In this document: one piece after another, positions 55,764 to 64,000 of the stretch
How the letters are laid out: every line of letters begins with the position of its first letter
Numbering within the stretch: position 1 is the stretch's first letter
NCBI GenBank assembly: GCA_028869135.1
Contig: JAGWTC010000004.1
Coordinates: forward strand, 1-64,000
Length of the DNA stretch: 64,000 nucleotides
Origin: Rhodocyclaceae bacterium
GTDB taxonomy: Bacteria; Pseudomonadota; Gammaproteobacteria; Burkholderiales; Rhodocyclaceae
Reading direction: 5' to 3'
Notes under the pieces: generated by a model
Seen by the model: only the letters and a program-made list of their open reading frames with translations
Database searches by the model: none
What the model was told of the DNA's origin: nothing
Position numbers and translations under genes: made by a program

Positions 55764-56774
55764 ATGCCTGACGAAACCGGGAGCCAAGCCCCTCAAACTC
55801 CGCTCGTATCAATGCTTCTGATCGCGTATAAGCAGGAGCATGTGATTGCCGATGCAGTACGCGCTGCCCTTGCCCAGGATTACCCTCGCCTTGAGATTCT
55901 GATCTCGGATGACAATTCGCCGGATCGGACGTTCGATGTTATCTGCCAGCTCCTTGAAGGCTATAGCGGCCCGCATCGCGTCAGGGTGAATCGCAACGAG
56001 CGCAACGAAGGGATCAGCGCTCATCTTTCCAAACTGGTCGAGATGAGCGAGGGCGAACTGCTGGTCATTGCGGCAGGGGACGATATTTCTTTGCCTGAAC
56101 GTTGCAGCCGCGTGGTCGCGGCATGGCTTGCGCATGACAGGAAGCCGGACCTGATTGCAACAGACCTTATCGAGATCGATGCGAATGGCGTGGCGCTTGC
56201 GCAAATATCACCGACAAATTTGAATACATACCGCAATTTTGATGATTGGTACGCACAGCGACCGCACCTGATTGGGGCGGCACATGCCTGGTCGCGGCGC
56301 CTCTTCGAACGCTTTGGCGGCATGATGCCGGGAGCATCGGCAGAAGACCAGATCATGGCGTTCCGTGCAATCGTCAGCGGCGGCGCTCTGAGCCTGCGCG
56401 AACCGCTGGTAAAGTACCGCCATGGCGGCCTTTCCCGGAAACGCGTATGGCGCACCGTCGATGAATTTATTGCGCGCATGCGCCAGAGCAATCGCTTTTC
56501 GCTTGCCGAAGTTGCGCAACTTCAGCATGACGCAGAGATAGCGGGGCTTGGCGAAAAAATGCGCAATGCACTTGCGCCCAAGCTCGCGCGCGAAGAGTAC
56601 ACCCGCGACCTGTTCGCTGCACAGACCCTTCCCGCACGGCTGCGGCTTGCGAAAAACGCCGGGGCCGTCAAGCCCGGATTCCGCATCAGGATGCTGCTAT
56701 ATGCCGCATGCCCGTGTGTTTACACGCCGTTTTTTTCTCTCAAGCGCTGGTGGGCCGAGCACCGTACAACCTAG
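55764..56774 (+). CDS. Glycosyltransferase family 2
   Basis: The 336-residue protein has VSMLLIAYKQEHVIADAVRAAL at the N-terminus, ILISDDNSPDRTF for nucleotide binding, and AAGDDISLPERCSR as the metal-binding site. EDQIMAFRA resembles the catalytic ED. A hydrophobic piece near the end (MLLYAACPCVYTPFF) may touch the membrane. It belongs to the same surface glycan locus and diverges from the ligase gene. Confidence 0.88.
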   Translation: MPDETGSQAPQTPLVSMLLIAYKQEHVIADAVRAALAQDYPRLEILISDDNSPDRTFDVICQLLEGYSGPHRVRVNRNERNEGISAHLSKLVEMSEGELLVIAAGDDISLPERCSRVVAAWLAHDRKPDLIATDLIEIDANGVALAQISPTNLNTYRNFDDWYAQRPHLIGAAHAWSRRLFERFGGMMPGASAEDQIMAFRAIVSGGALSLREPLVKYRHGGLSRKRVWRTVDEFIARMRQSNRFSLAEVAQLQHDAEIAGLGEKMRNALAPKLAREEYTRDLFAAQTLPARLRLAKNAGAVKPGFRIRMLLYAACPCVYTPFFSLKRWWAEHRTT

Positions 56775-56793
56775 CCGCTGACCTTGACGCAGT

Positions 56794-57591
56794 TCAGCGG
56801 TCTTGCAGCAGGCGGCTCAAAAGATCGCTGACCACACTGGCCTCGAAAGGCTTGTCGCAGATACCGGACACACCGGCCGCTTCGACCGCAGCGAGGCGCC
56901 CCTCGTCCGATTCGCTGGTCACCATGAGAATGGGCACTTCATGCTGCCAACTGTGCTGGCGAATATGCTGCACCAGCGCCTGCCCGTCCATTTCCGGCAT
57001 GTTGTAGTCGGTGACGACCAGATCGACCATGGTGCTCTCCAGCAGACTCACGGCTTCACGACCGTTGCCGGCCTCGATGAAATTCCGGATGCCGAGGTTT
57101 TCGAGCATGCGCCGCATGAAGCGGCGTGCGCTGCCGCTGTCGTCTACCAGCAAGACCTTGAGCTCCTCGGCACGAAAATCGACGGACTCCATATGTTCGA
57201 TGGAGAGGAAGTCGAGCGTCGTTTCCAGGACCTTGCGCAATTGCGCGTTGCTGAACGGTTTGGGCAGAATGCCGCAGATGCCCGCCTGGCGCACCGGATC
57301 GAGTGCCTGCGGCCGTGTCTCGCTCGACACCAGAATAAAGGGAATGCCGGCCAGGTCGGCCTCCTCTCGCATGGCCAGCACCAGATCGAGGCCCGACATA
57401 TCCGGCAGATAGAGCGCGCTCACCACCACTTCCGGGCGGATGTCGCGCATGCTGGCGAGGGCAGCGGCGCCGGTTTCCACATTGCGCAGGCGCTCCATGC
57501 CCAGTTCGCGAAAGGCCTTGCTGACCACCTTGGCCTGCATCGCTGACGGTTCTACCAGCAGAATGCTCGGGTCGGCAAACGCGGTGCTCAT
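56794..57591 (-). CDS. Double-receiver response regulator with inactive first receiver
   Basis: The 265-residue protein consists of two receiver domains and no output domain. The second (about 143-265) is normal: VLLVDDSGSARRFMRR, LVVTDYNMPEMDG with the phosphoacceptor Asp, and ICDKPFEA. The first (about 8-130) reads ILLVEPSAMQ and VVVSALYLPDMSG, so the acidic pair and the phosphoacceptor Asp (now Ala) are lost, while the Lys in LPKPF stays. It may be a dimerisation or docking part. The start is ATG 57591 after a G-rich site. Confidence 0.85.
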   Translation of the reverse strand: MSTAFADPSILLVEPSAMQAKVVSKAFRELGMERLRNVETGAAALASMRDIRPEVVVSALYLPDMSGLDLVLAMREEADLAGIPFILVSSETRPQALDPVRQAGICGILPKPFSNAQLRKVLETTLDFLSIEHMESVDFRAEELKVLLVDDSGSARRFMRRMLENLGIRNFIEAGNGREAVSLLESTMVDLVVTDYNMPEMDGQALVQHIRQHSWQHEVPILMVTSESDEGRLAAVEAAGVSGICDKPFEASVVSDLLSRLLQDR

Positions 57592-57808
57592 GACCATCCC
57601 CCCCTTTTTTGGTGTCAGGTCATTGTAGCGCCTTTCATATTTTCTGTTTACAAGAGGCAAAGCCACGCATCGCCACTATCCTCCATCAAGCGAATGACTG
57701 AAGCCCAATGATCGCCGCCCGCTTCTTCCATCTATCTTTTTTGCATATCCACCCCTTGCCGGCAGCATCCTGCCGACAGCGCGCGGCCGGCGTGGCATTA
57801 TTCACGCC

Positions 57809-58564
57809 ATGAACCCCGTCCTGCATGTCACGACGTACAACATCCACAAAGGCTTCTCCCAGTTCAACCGGAAGCTGATGGTCCATGAGCTGCGCGATCA
57901 GTTGCGGACGCTCAATCCGGATCTCGTCTTCCTGCAGGAAGTGCAGGGGCTGCACGAGAAGCATGCGCAGCAGCATCAACACTGGCCGGGGCGTCCGCAG
58001 CACGAGTTCCTCGCCGACGACCTCTGGCATAACAGCTACGCCCAGAATGCCGTGTACGATCACGGCCACCATGGCAATGCCATCCTATCGCGTTTCCCCA
58101 TCCTCGCCAGCCGCAATCAGGATGTAACGCACCTGCGCTTCGAGAAGCGCGGCCTGCTGCATTGCACTGTGCAGCCGGACGGCTGGTCGCAACCCTTGCA
58201 TTGCGTTTGCTCGCATCTGTCGCTGTTCGCCGCCAGCAGACGCTGGCAGATGGACGCGCTGGTGCGCGATCTCGAAGAGCTGATTCCGCATGACGCGCCC
58301 CTGATCATCGCCGGCGACTTCAACGACTGGCGCAATCAGGCGCAAGCGCATCTGGCAGAGCGGCTCGGGCTGCAGGAAGCCTTTGCCGGCCTGTCGGGCC
58401 GGCCGACACGCAGCTTTCCCGCCGCCCTGCCGCTGATGCGTCTCGACCGCATTTATGTGCGGGGCTTCAGCATAGAGCGCACTGAAGTCCATTCGGGTTC
58501 CGACTGGGCGCGTATTTCAGATCACGCCGCGCTGTCGGCGCATCTGCGCCCCTCGCAGGCATGA
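57809..58564 (+). CDS. Endonuclease/exonuclease/phosphatase-family protein
   Basis: The 251-residue protein has the EEP fold motifs in order: TTYNIHKGFS, the metal-binding Glu in LVFLQEVQG, GNAILSRFPI, IIAGDFNDWRNQ and the terminal SDHAALS. Such enzymes cut phosphodiester bonds in nucleic acids or lipids. It has no signal peptide. The gene overlaps the cardiolipin synthase-like gene by ATGA; this pair is found together in many Proteobacteria, which points to a phospholipid-linked role. Confidence 0.9.
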   Translation: MNPVLHVTTYNIHKGFSQFNRKLMVHELRDQLRTLNPDLVFLQEVQGLHEKHAQQHQHWPGRPQHEFLADDLWHNSYAQNAVYDHGHHGNAILSRFPILASRNQDVTHLRFEKRGLLHCTVQPDGWSQPLHCVCSHLSLFAASRRWQMDALVRDLEELIPHDAPLIIAGDFNDWRNQAQAHLAERLGLQEAFAGLSGRPTRSFPAALPLMRLDRIYVRGFSIERTEVHSGSDWARISDHAALSAHLRPSQA

Positions 58565-59715
58565 CGGGCATCTCTCGCAGTGGCAATCGCATCGAGTTGC
58601 TCAGAAGCGGCGGCGAATATTTTCCTGCGCTGATCGAGGCCATAGCGCAGGCGCAAAGCGAAGTCCGGATCGAAACCTATATCTTCGAGGACGATCAAAC
58701 CGGCCGCCGCGTCGCGGAAGCATTGATCGCCGCCGCCCGGCGCGGGGTGCATGTCCACGTTGCCGTCGACGGTTTCGGCAGCCCGGCCTTCATGGACGGT
58801 CTGGGGAGCACCCTGCGAAACAGCGGTGTCGAAGTCTATGTCTATCGGCCCGAGCTGGCGCGCTTTCGCATCAAGCGTTACCGGCTCAGGCGCCTGCATC
58901 GCAAGCTCGCCTGCATCGACGCTTGCGTGGCCTTCGTCGGCGGAATCAATATCATCGACGACCTCAACCCGCCCAGCCTGCCCGAACCGCGTTTCGACTA
59001 TGCCGTCAAGGTCGAAGGCCCCTTGCTGGCTGACATCCATCGCACCATGGCAAGGCTCTGGGTAATGCTGAGCTGGGTTCATCTCGGCCGCCGCTACCTG
59101 CCGCGCACGCAAAAACTGAATTGCCGCAAGGTGAGCGGCGGCATTGAAGCGGCGCTGGTGATACGCGACAACCTCAAGCACCGGCGCGAAATCGAGCGCG
59201 CCTACCTCAAGGCAATCAATACGGCGCGGCGGGAAATCATTATCGCCAATGCCTACTTTCTGCCGGGCCGAGCGTTTCGTCAGGCCCTGAAGGCGGCGGC
59301 GGAACGCGGCGTCAAGGTGACCTTGCTGCTGGAAGGGCTGGTGGAATACCGCCTGCAGTATTTCGCGACCCTGGCGCTCTACAATGCCATGCTCGGCGCC
59401 GGCATACGCGTCTTCGAGTACCGCAAGAGCTATCTGCATGCCAAGGTCGCCGTCGTCGACGACGAGTGGGCAACGGTCGGCTCGTCGAACATCGATCCCT
59501 TCAGCCTCCTGCTCGCCAGAGAGGCCAATATACTGGTCCAGGATACGGGCTTCGCACAGGAGCTGCACGACAGTCTCGAACAAGCCATGGCGACCGGCGC
59601 TATCGAAGTCGTGAGGCCCGAACACTTGCCCTTGTACCGTCGGCTGCTCGGCTGGATTTCCTACGGTCTGCTGCGCTTCGCCGCCGGGGTCGCCGGCTAC
59701 GGCAGTGCTCTGTAG
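58561..59715 (+). CDS. clsB: Cardiolipin synthase-like phospholipase D protein (ClsB type)
   Basis: The 384-residue protein carries two HKD motifs of the phospholipase D superfamily: HRKLACIDACVAFVGGINI (about residue 116) and HAKVAVVDDEWATVGSSNID (about 293). The order and length fit ClsB, which makes cardiolipin or phosphatidylglycerol from phosphatidylethanolamine and alcohols. There is no N-terminal membrane hairpin of the ClsA type. It is translated with the EEP gene (ATGA overlap). Confidence 0.88.
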   Translation: MTGISRSGNRIELLRSGGEYFPALIEAIAQAQSEVRIETYIFEDDQTGRRVAEALIAAARRGVHVHVAVDGFGSPAFMDGLGSTLRNSGVEVYVYRPELARFRIKRYRLRRLHRKLACIDACVAFVGGINIIDDLNPPSLPEPRFDYAVKVEGPLLADIHRTMARLWVMLSWVHLGRRYLPRTQKLNCRKVSGGIEAALVIRDNLKHRREIERAYLKAINTARREIIIANAYFLPGRAFRQALKAAAERGVKVTLLLEGLVEYRLQYFATLALYNAMLGAGIRVFEYRKSYLHAKVAVVDDEWATVGSSNIDPFSLLLAREANILVQDTGFAQELHDSLEQAMATGAIEVVRPEHLPLYRRLLGWISYGLLRFAAGVAGYGSAL

Positions 59716-59782
59716 GGCCCGCAGGCGCGTAGGGGGCGACGCGTGCGCAGCAACATCGCCGCACGGTCGCGCAACGACTTGA

Positions 59783-60199
59783 TCAGCCCTCGCGGAACAA
59801 GCGCGGATAATCGATCTTGGGGCAACGATCCATCACCACCTCGATACCCGCGTCGATGGCGCGCTGTGCCGCTTCTTCATTGACGATGCCCAGCTGCATC
59901 CAGACGAACTTGGCGCCGATGGCGATGGCATCCTCGACGACAGGCGGAATATCCTCGGCGCGACGGAAGCAATCGACCATGTCGACCGGCTCGGGAATGT
60001 CGCGTAGCGAGGCATAACACTTCTCGCCCAGGATCTCGGTCTGCCCGGGGTTGACCGGAATGACGCGATAGCCGAGATCCTGCAAATATTTGGCGACATA
60101 GTGCCCCGGCCGTTCCGGCTTGGGCGAGCAGCCCACTACGGCGATGGTGCGCACGGTTTCGAACAGGCGCTTGAGATCGGTGTCGGAGTTGATCAGCAT
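59783..60199 (-). CDS. CoA-binding domain protein (YccU type)
   Basis: The 138-residue protein is a single Rossmann CoA-binding domain: TIAVVGCSPKPERPGHYVAKYL, VIPVNPGQ, DMVDCFRRAEDIPPVV and FVWMQLGIVNEEAA. The function is not established. The start ATG 60199 has GAGG before it and overlaps the end of gluQ by 7 bases. Confidence 0.9.
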   Translation of the reverse strand: MLINSDTDLKRLFETVRTIAVVGCSPKPERPGHYVAKYLQDLGYRVIPVNPGQTEILGEKCYASLRDIPEPVDMVDCFRRAEDIPPVVEDAIAIGAKFVWMQLGIVNEEAAQRAIDAGIEVVMDRCPKIDYPRLFREG

Positions 60200-61113
60200 G
60201 TTTCCTCGGGAATAAAAGCGGTTTTCTGTCGGGGTACGCGCGCCAGCGACCAGTTGCGCAAGGCCCATTGCCAGAGTTCGGCAACGCTGCTTCCACAGAG
60301 TTCAATCGGCGGTTGCTGCCCCAGAAACGACAGCGCACGCCAAAGCGCGGGGGTCGGATCATTATCGTTCAAAGGCTCGGCCAGCGTCTGCTTGGACAGC
60401 TTCTCGCCGGCCGCATTCACGGCGACCGGCAGATGCGCGTATTCCGGCGTCGCGACTCCCAGACATTGTTGCAGCCAGATCTGGCGTGGCGTCGAGTCGA
60501 GCAGATCGGCGCCGCGGACGACGTGCGTAATCTGCTGGTCGGCGTCATCAAGAACGACCGCCAGCTGGTAGGCAAACAAGCCGTCCGCACGCAGCAGGAC
60601 GAAATCGCCGACCTCGGTCGCCAGGTCCTGTTCTATAGCGCCCTGCACCGCATCGGCAAAAGCAATCCTCTGTCTGCCCACTTTCAGCCGCCAGGCACGC
60701 GCCTCCTTGCCGGCGGGCAGCCCATTGCGGCAGGTCCCCGGATAGACAGGAGAACCATCGCTGCCCAGGGCGGAATCGCCGATCTCCTTGCGCGTACAGG
60801 CGCAGCCGAAGATGTGGTTGTCGTAATGCAGCCGATTCAGCGCCGCCTGATAGGCAGTGGTTCTATCGCGCTGGCGCATGATCTCGCCATCGATGCGAAA
60901 CCCGTAGCAGACGAGCGTACGCAGGATGGCGGATTCGTATTCGGGTTTGCAACGCGGCGCGTCGACGTCCTCGATGCGCACCAGCCATTCGCCGTTGCGC
61001 GTACGCGCCTCAAGATAACTGCCGACTGCAGCAATCAGCGAGCCAAAATGCAAGGGGCCGGTCGGAGAAGGTGCAAAACGGCCGCGATAAAGAACTGGGT
61101 CGGACGAATACAC
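60193..61113 (-). CDS. gluQ: Glutamyl-Q tRNA(Asp) synthetase
   Basis: The 306-residue protein is a shortened glutamyl-tRNA synthetase that adds glutamate to queuosine in tRNA(Asp). It has the HIGH-type motif FAPSPTGPLHFGSL, the zinc-binding CACTRKEI...YPGTCRNG, and KLSKQTLAE for KMSKS. The anticodon-binding part is missing, as expected for GluQ. It is followed by the CoA-binding gene in one transcript. Confidence 0.95.
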   Translation of the reverse strand: MYSSDPVLYRGRFAPSPTGPLHFGSLIAAVGSYLEARTRNGEWLVRIEDVDAPRCKPEYESAILRTLVCYGFRIDGEIMRQRDRTTAYQAALNRLHYDNHIFGCACTRKEIGDSALGSDGSPVYPGTCRNGLPAGKEARAWRLKVGRQRIAFADAVQGAIEQDLATEVGDFVLLRADGLFAYQLAVVLDDADQQITHVVRGADLLDSTPRQIWLQQCLGVATPEYAHLPVAVNAAGEKLSKQTLAEPLNDNDPTPALWRALSFLGQQPPIELCGSSVAELWQWALRNWSLARVPRQKTAFIPEETC

Positions 61114-61174
61114 AATGAGAAGCTAGACGCAAAAGCGCATGATACCTCGTGCCCGTGCCGCGGCAGAATGCCGT

Positions 61175-63700
61175 TCAGGGAAGATGCGGCAGGTACTTCC
61201 TGAGTGTGTCATGCAGGCTCTGCATGCTTGCCGGCTTGGTCATGAAATCGTCCATGCCAGCCTCCAGACAACGCAGTCTATCCGCCTCGAAAGCCGCGGC
61301 GGTGAGCGCGACGATGGGCAGATGTCCACTCGCCTGCTCGACCTCCCAGGCGCGAATCTGGCGAGTGGCTTCGAAACCGTCCATCACGGGCGTCTGGCAA
61401 TCCATGACGACTAGGTCGGGCCGCTGTCCCGCGCGGATGGCATCGACGGCCTGTTTGCCGTTTTCGACACTGCGGACATTGCATCCGAGCTTCTGCAACA
61501 TGGCGCTGATCACCTTCCGGTTGATCAGATTGTCCTCCACCAGCAGCAACGAATAGCGTCCGGTCGGCGCAAGCGCCGGCGCGAGCGGCGCAGCGACGGC
61601 GCGTTGGAGCTGGCGAGTGTCCTGCGCCTCCGGCAGGCGCTCGGCCTTGACGCAGACTCGGAAGCAGGCGCCCTGTCCCGCCGCGCTGGTGCAGGACACC
61701 GAACCGCCCATGAGCTCGGCCAGGCTGCGCACGATGGACAAGCCCAGCCCGGTTCCGCCGAATTGCCGCGTGTTGCTGTCGTCAATCTGGGAAAAGGGTT
61801 TGAACAGCTCCTGCTGCCGCTCCAGCGGAATGCCGATGCCGCTGTCGCGGACATCGAATTCGAGCATCACATCACCATTGACCGACGATGTTTCGCGCCC
61901 CTCGACACCGATCCGGCCTTGGGCCGTGAACTTGATGGCGTTATTGATGAGATTCGACAAAATCTGCCGCAGCCGCATGGAGTCCGCGGCATACCGCGCC
62001 GCCGGCCCGCCTTGCCAGATGGCGGAGAACTCCAGCCCCTTCTCCGTCGCGGAGTCGCGGAACAGGGCCTGGAGTTCGTCAAGCAACTGGGCCGGAGTAA
62101 AGGGCGCGCTCTTGATTTCAAGCTTGCCCGCTTCAACCTTGGACAAATCGAGAATATCGTTGAGCAGCGTCAGCAGGGTGTTGCCGGAGTTGAGGATGGT
62201 GCGCGCATAATCCTGTACATCTTCAGGCTTGAGATCCGACAGCAGGAGCAATTGCGACATGCCGAGAATGCCGTTCAGAGGGGTGCGTATCTCGTGCGAC
62301 ATGGTGGCGAGAAAGGCCCCCTTGGCCCGGTTGGCGGCCTCGGCCTGCAGGCGCACCGCATGCAGCGCGCTGATGTCGCTGAACAGGCCGACGCAGTTGG
62401 TGATGCGTCCATCCTTGTCGCGCAAGGTCGATATCACCAGCAAGTGCGGATGGGCCTCGCCATTTTTATGCCGATGCCATATTTCGCCGCGCCACGATCC
62501 GCACGTCGATACCTGCCGCTCCATGGCTGCATAAAAAGCCTCATCGTGCTTGTCCGAACGCAGCAAGCGATTCAACTGCTGGCCCTCGGCCTCGGCCAGC
62601 GTATACCCGGTGATCGTCGTAAAAGCCTGATTGGCGTTGATGACATGCCCCTCGGGCCCGGTCACCACAATCGCCTCTCCCGACGCTTCGAAAGCCTCGG
62701 TGATCAGACGACGGTTGTGTTCGTTGTAGCGGTGATAGACCAGCAGCAGCGAGCCGAGCGCCAAGGCCAGGCCCGCAAAACCGATACCATAGAGCAGCGC
62801 CTTGATGCGCCAACTGAACAGAAACTCTTCCGGCGAGCGTCCGATCACCAGCGTGTATGGCAGGCCGGACAGGCGCCGCGCCATGAACAGGCGCTGCATG
62901 CCGTCTACGCGCGACAGGTTTTCATAAACCACCGGCGACTCGCCGGCGGCGATGCGCTCGGCGGCCGGCGAAACGAACTGTCTGCCGAGCAGATCGGGCA
63001 GGGCGGGATGGCGTGACAGCAGGTGCCATTCCACGTCAAACAGGCTGACGTTGCCGAGTTTTCCCACATCGATTTTTTCGAACAGCGACTCGAAATACTC
63101 GGTACGCAGTGCCATTTGCACCACCCCGCCGAACTCGCCCCTGGCATTGAACATCGGCCGGCTCAGGGTGATCAGCCATTTGCCCGTGAACCTCGACAAC
63201 AGAGGCTCGGAAATCACCAACTGGTCGCTGACGATGCTTTTCTGCTTCCGAAAATAAGCGCGGTCGGCGACATTGACATTGGGTAGCGCCTCGGTGTCGC
63301 CGGCGTTGAAAACCACTCGCCCATCCCGGTCAATGACGCGCAGGCTTTCGCGCTGCACCTCGGGGGTGTATTCCATCCAGTGTTGCAGATTCCTGTTTGC
63401 GGCCAGGCGTTGTGCGGGCTTGCCGTCGTTGACGAGCGGTTCGTACTCGCGCGCCACCTGCTGCAGCACGATGTCGATCTTCTCGACCGCCGTCATGATC
63501 TGCCGTTCGATGACCTGCGAAAGGTTGTCCGAATCGCGGCGCGCCGCCTCATATTCACGTTGGCGGGAAGCGACCAGATCGGTAATCAGGATGGCGGCAA
63601 AAGCGGTCAGGATCACCACCATGAAGAGGATGGTGATGAACCGCGACTGCAACGGACCTGCACCCAGGCGGCTTGCGCCTGCGTTTCTCTTCCTTGCCAA
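61175..63700 (-). CDS. Hybrid sensor histidine kinase (Cache-PAS-HisKA-HATPase-REC)
   Basis: The 841-residue protein has a membrane segment at about 22-45, a periplasmic double-Cache-like sensor to about 290, a second segment (LLYGIGFAGLALALGSLLLVY), a PAS domain (about 325-440), and a kinase core with H469 in FLATMSHEIRTPLNGIL, NAIKFTAQG, DSGIGIP and GTGLGLSIV. A receiver with D767 (VVMDCQTPVMDGFEATR) ends it. No HPt domain is attached, so a partner is needed. The start is TTG 63700, chosen because GGAGGGGG stands just upstream and the first ATG lies inside the membrane segment. Confidence 0.92.
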   Translation of the reverse strand: MARKRNAGASRLGAGPLQSRFITILFMVVILTAFAAILITDLVASRQREYEAARRDSDNLSQVIERQIMTAVEKIDIVLQQVAREYEPLVNDGKPAQRLAANRNLQHWMEYTPEVQRESLRVIDRDGRVVFNAGDTEALPNVNVADRAYFRKQKSIVSDQLVISEPLLSRFTGKWLITLSRPMFNARGEFGGVVQMALRTEYFESLFEKIDVGKLGNVSLFDVEWHLLSRHPALPDLLGRQFVSPAAERIAAGESPVVYENLSRVDGMQRLFMARRLSGLPYTLVIGRSPEEFLFSWRIKALLYGIGFAGLALALGSLLLVYHRYNEHNRRLITEAFEASGEAIVVTGPEGHVINANQAFTTITGYTLAEAEGQQLNRLLRSDKHDEAFYAAMERQVSTCGSWRGEIWHRHKNGEAHPHLLVISTLRDKDGRITNCVGLFSDISALHAVRLQAEAANRAKGAFLATMSHEIRTPLNGILGMSQLLLLSDLKPEDVQDYARTILNSGNTLLTLLNDILDLSKVEAGKLEIKSAPFTPAQLLDELQALFRDSATEKGLEFSAIWQGGPAARYAADSMRLRQILSNLINNAIKFTAQGRIGVEGRETSSVNGDVMLEFDVRDSGIGIPLERQQELFKPFSQIDDSNTRQFGGTGLGLSIVRSLAELMGGSVSCTSAAGQGACFRVCVKAERLPEAQDTRQLQRAVAAPLAPALAPTGRYSLLLVEDNLINRKVISAMLQKLGCNVRSVENGKQAVDAIRAGQRPDLVVMDCQTPVMDGFEATRQIRAWEVEQASGHLPIVALTAAAFEADRLRCLEAGMDDFMTKPASMQSLHDTLRKYLPHLP

Positions 63701-63873
63701 ACCCCCTCCGCCGATTAAATTCGATGAGTATGGCTACAGATTATGCTGCGTTTTCGATTTTGCTGGAAAAATTTCCGCGAATTGGATTGGGAAATTTCCA
63801 ATGCCAACTCACACGGCAGGAAACACGGTATTTCTGCATCGTTGCGGCCTGACTGCAGCACAGGCAAGCAATC

Positions 63874-64000
63874 TTATTCTGGAGTTTTGCCGCGATAAAC
63901 GAGGGCGCCATTTTTGGCGCCCTTCTTTACCTGATACATCGCACTGTCGGCGCGTTCGCTGAGCAGGTCGCCCGTCGTTCCATGTTGCGGGTAGATAGCA
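63874..64000 (-). CDS. GGDEF-domain protein, 3' end only
   Basis: The minus strand from the right edge to TAA at 63874-63876 encodes AIYPQHGTTGDLLSERADSA and then MYQVKKGAKNGALVYR. This is the C-terminal end of a GGDEF diguanylate cyclase domain (IAIYP...ADSAMYQVKKxGxN). The gene continues beyond the window, so its sensor part and catalytic GGDEF motif are not visible. Confidence 0.85.
   Translation of the reverse strand, partial: AIYPQHGTTGDLLSERADSAMYQVKKGAKNGALVYRGKTPE

Noticed and set aside
63898-63926. GGGCGCC-ATTTTT-GGCGCCC hairpin looking like a terminator of the sensor kinase region
   Set aside because: It lies inside the coding 3' end of the GGDEF gene on the minus strand (residues KKGAKNGAL), so it is coding sequence.

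Overview
The window is G+C-rich chromosomal DNA from a Betaproteobacterium, most likely Rhodocyclales-like. The reasons are a PEP-CTERM protein, the order rubredoxin-pilG-pilH-pilI-pilJ-chpA next to thiD-thiE-hemL, the order RNase II-tonB-aroE-mtgA, and the codon use. The assignment is by gene content only; no rRNA or tRNA gene was seen. The organism appears to be able to grow on oxalate.

Region 1 (1-24.3 kb plus oxc to 26.2 kb) is organised around oxalate and C2 metabolism. frc, gcl, hyi and glxR lie in one row on the minus strand, followed at a distance by ttuD-pyk, also minus. oxlT and oxc lie on the plus strand. Together they give oxalate/formate exchange (OxlT), activation (Frc), decarboxylation (Oxc) and the glycerate route from glyoxylate to pyruvate (Gcl, Hyi, GlxR, TtuD, Pyk). 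A PanE-family reductase at 1379-2386 is a candidate for the missing oxalyl-CoA to glyoxylate step. The first 135 bases are an exact inverted copy of the pyk 3' end and terminator at 19859-19993, so a second pyk copy runs off the left edge. Between these copies lie a quinone oxidoreductase, a PEP-CTERM protein, an FHA/PP2C/Ser-Thr kinase signalling set, two DUF924 paralogues around a transglutaminase-like protein and a SulP transporter, an AhpD-like protein, two small secreted proteins, an SDR, and a two-gene cassette (12815-14081) of lower G+C with a HEPN-like RX6H motif. The cassette's promoter is exactly enclosed by a 14-bp inverted repeat. A short intergenic repeat occurs on both sides of the SDR plus cassette.

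Region 2 (26.3-40.5 kb) is mostly housekeeping: an alpha/beta hydrolase with a coupled YkgJ cysteine-cluster gene, an HD-GYP protein, uppP, a YqiA-like esterase, RNase II, a TonB-like protein, aroE, mtgA, an atypical sugar-phosphate transferase, a CorA with an MgtE-N-like extension, hemL-thiE-thiD, and a 59-aa rubredoxin.

Region 3 (40.7-49.3 kb) is the Pil-Chp chemosensory operon for twitching motility, ending in a 1759-residue ChpA.

Region 4 (49.4-56.8 kb) is a lipopolysaccharide or surface glycan locus: msbA, four glycosyltransferases and an O-antigen ligase-like membrane protein. A 39-codon remnant of another GT9 gene lies directly behind msbA.

Region 5 (56.8-64 kb) holds a double-receiver protein, an EEP-family nuclease/phosphatase coupled to a cardiolipin synthase-like protein, gluQ with a CoA-binding protein, a large hybrid sensor kinase, and the 3' end of a GGDEF gene running off the right edge.
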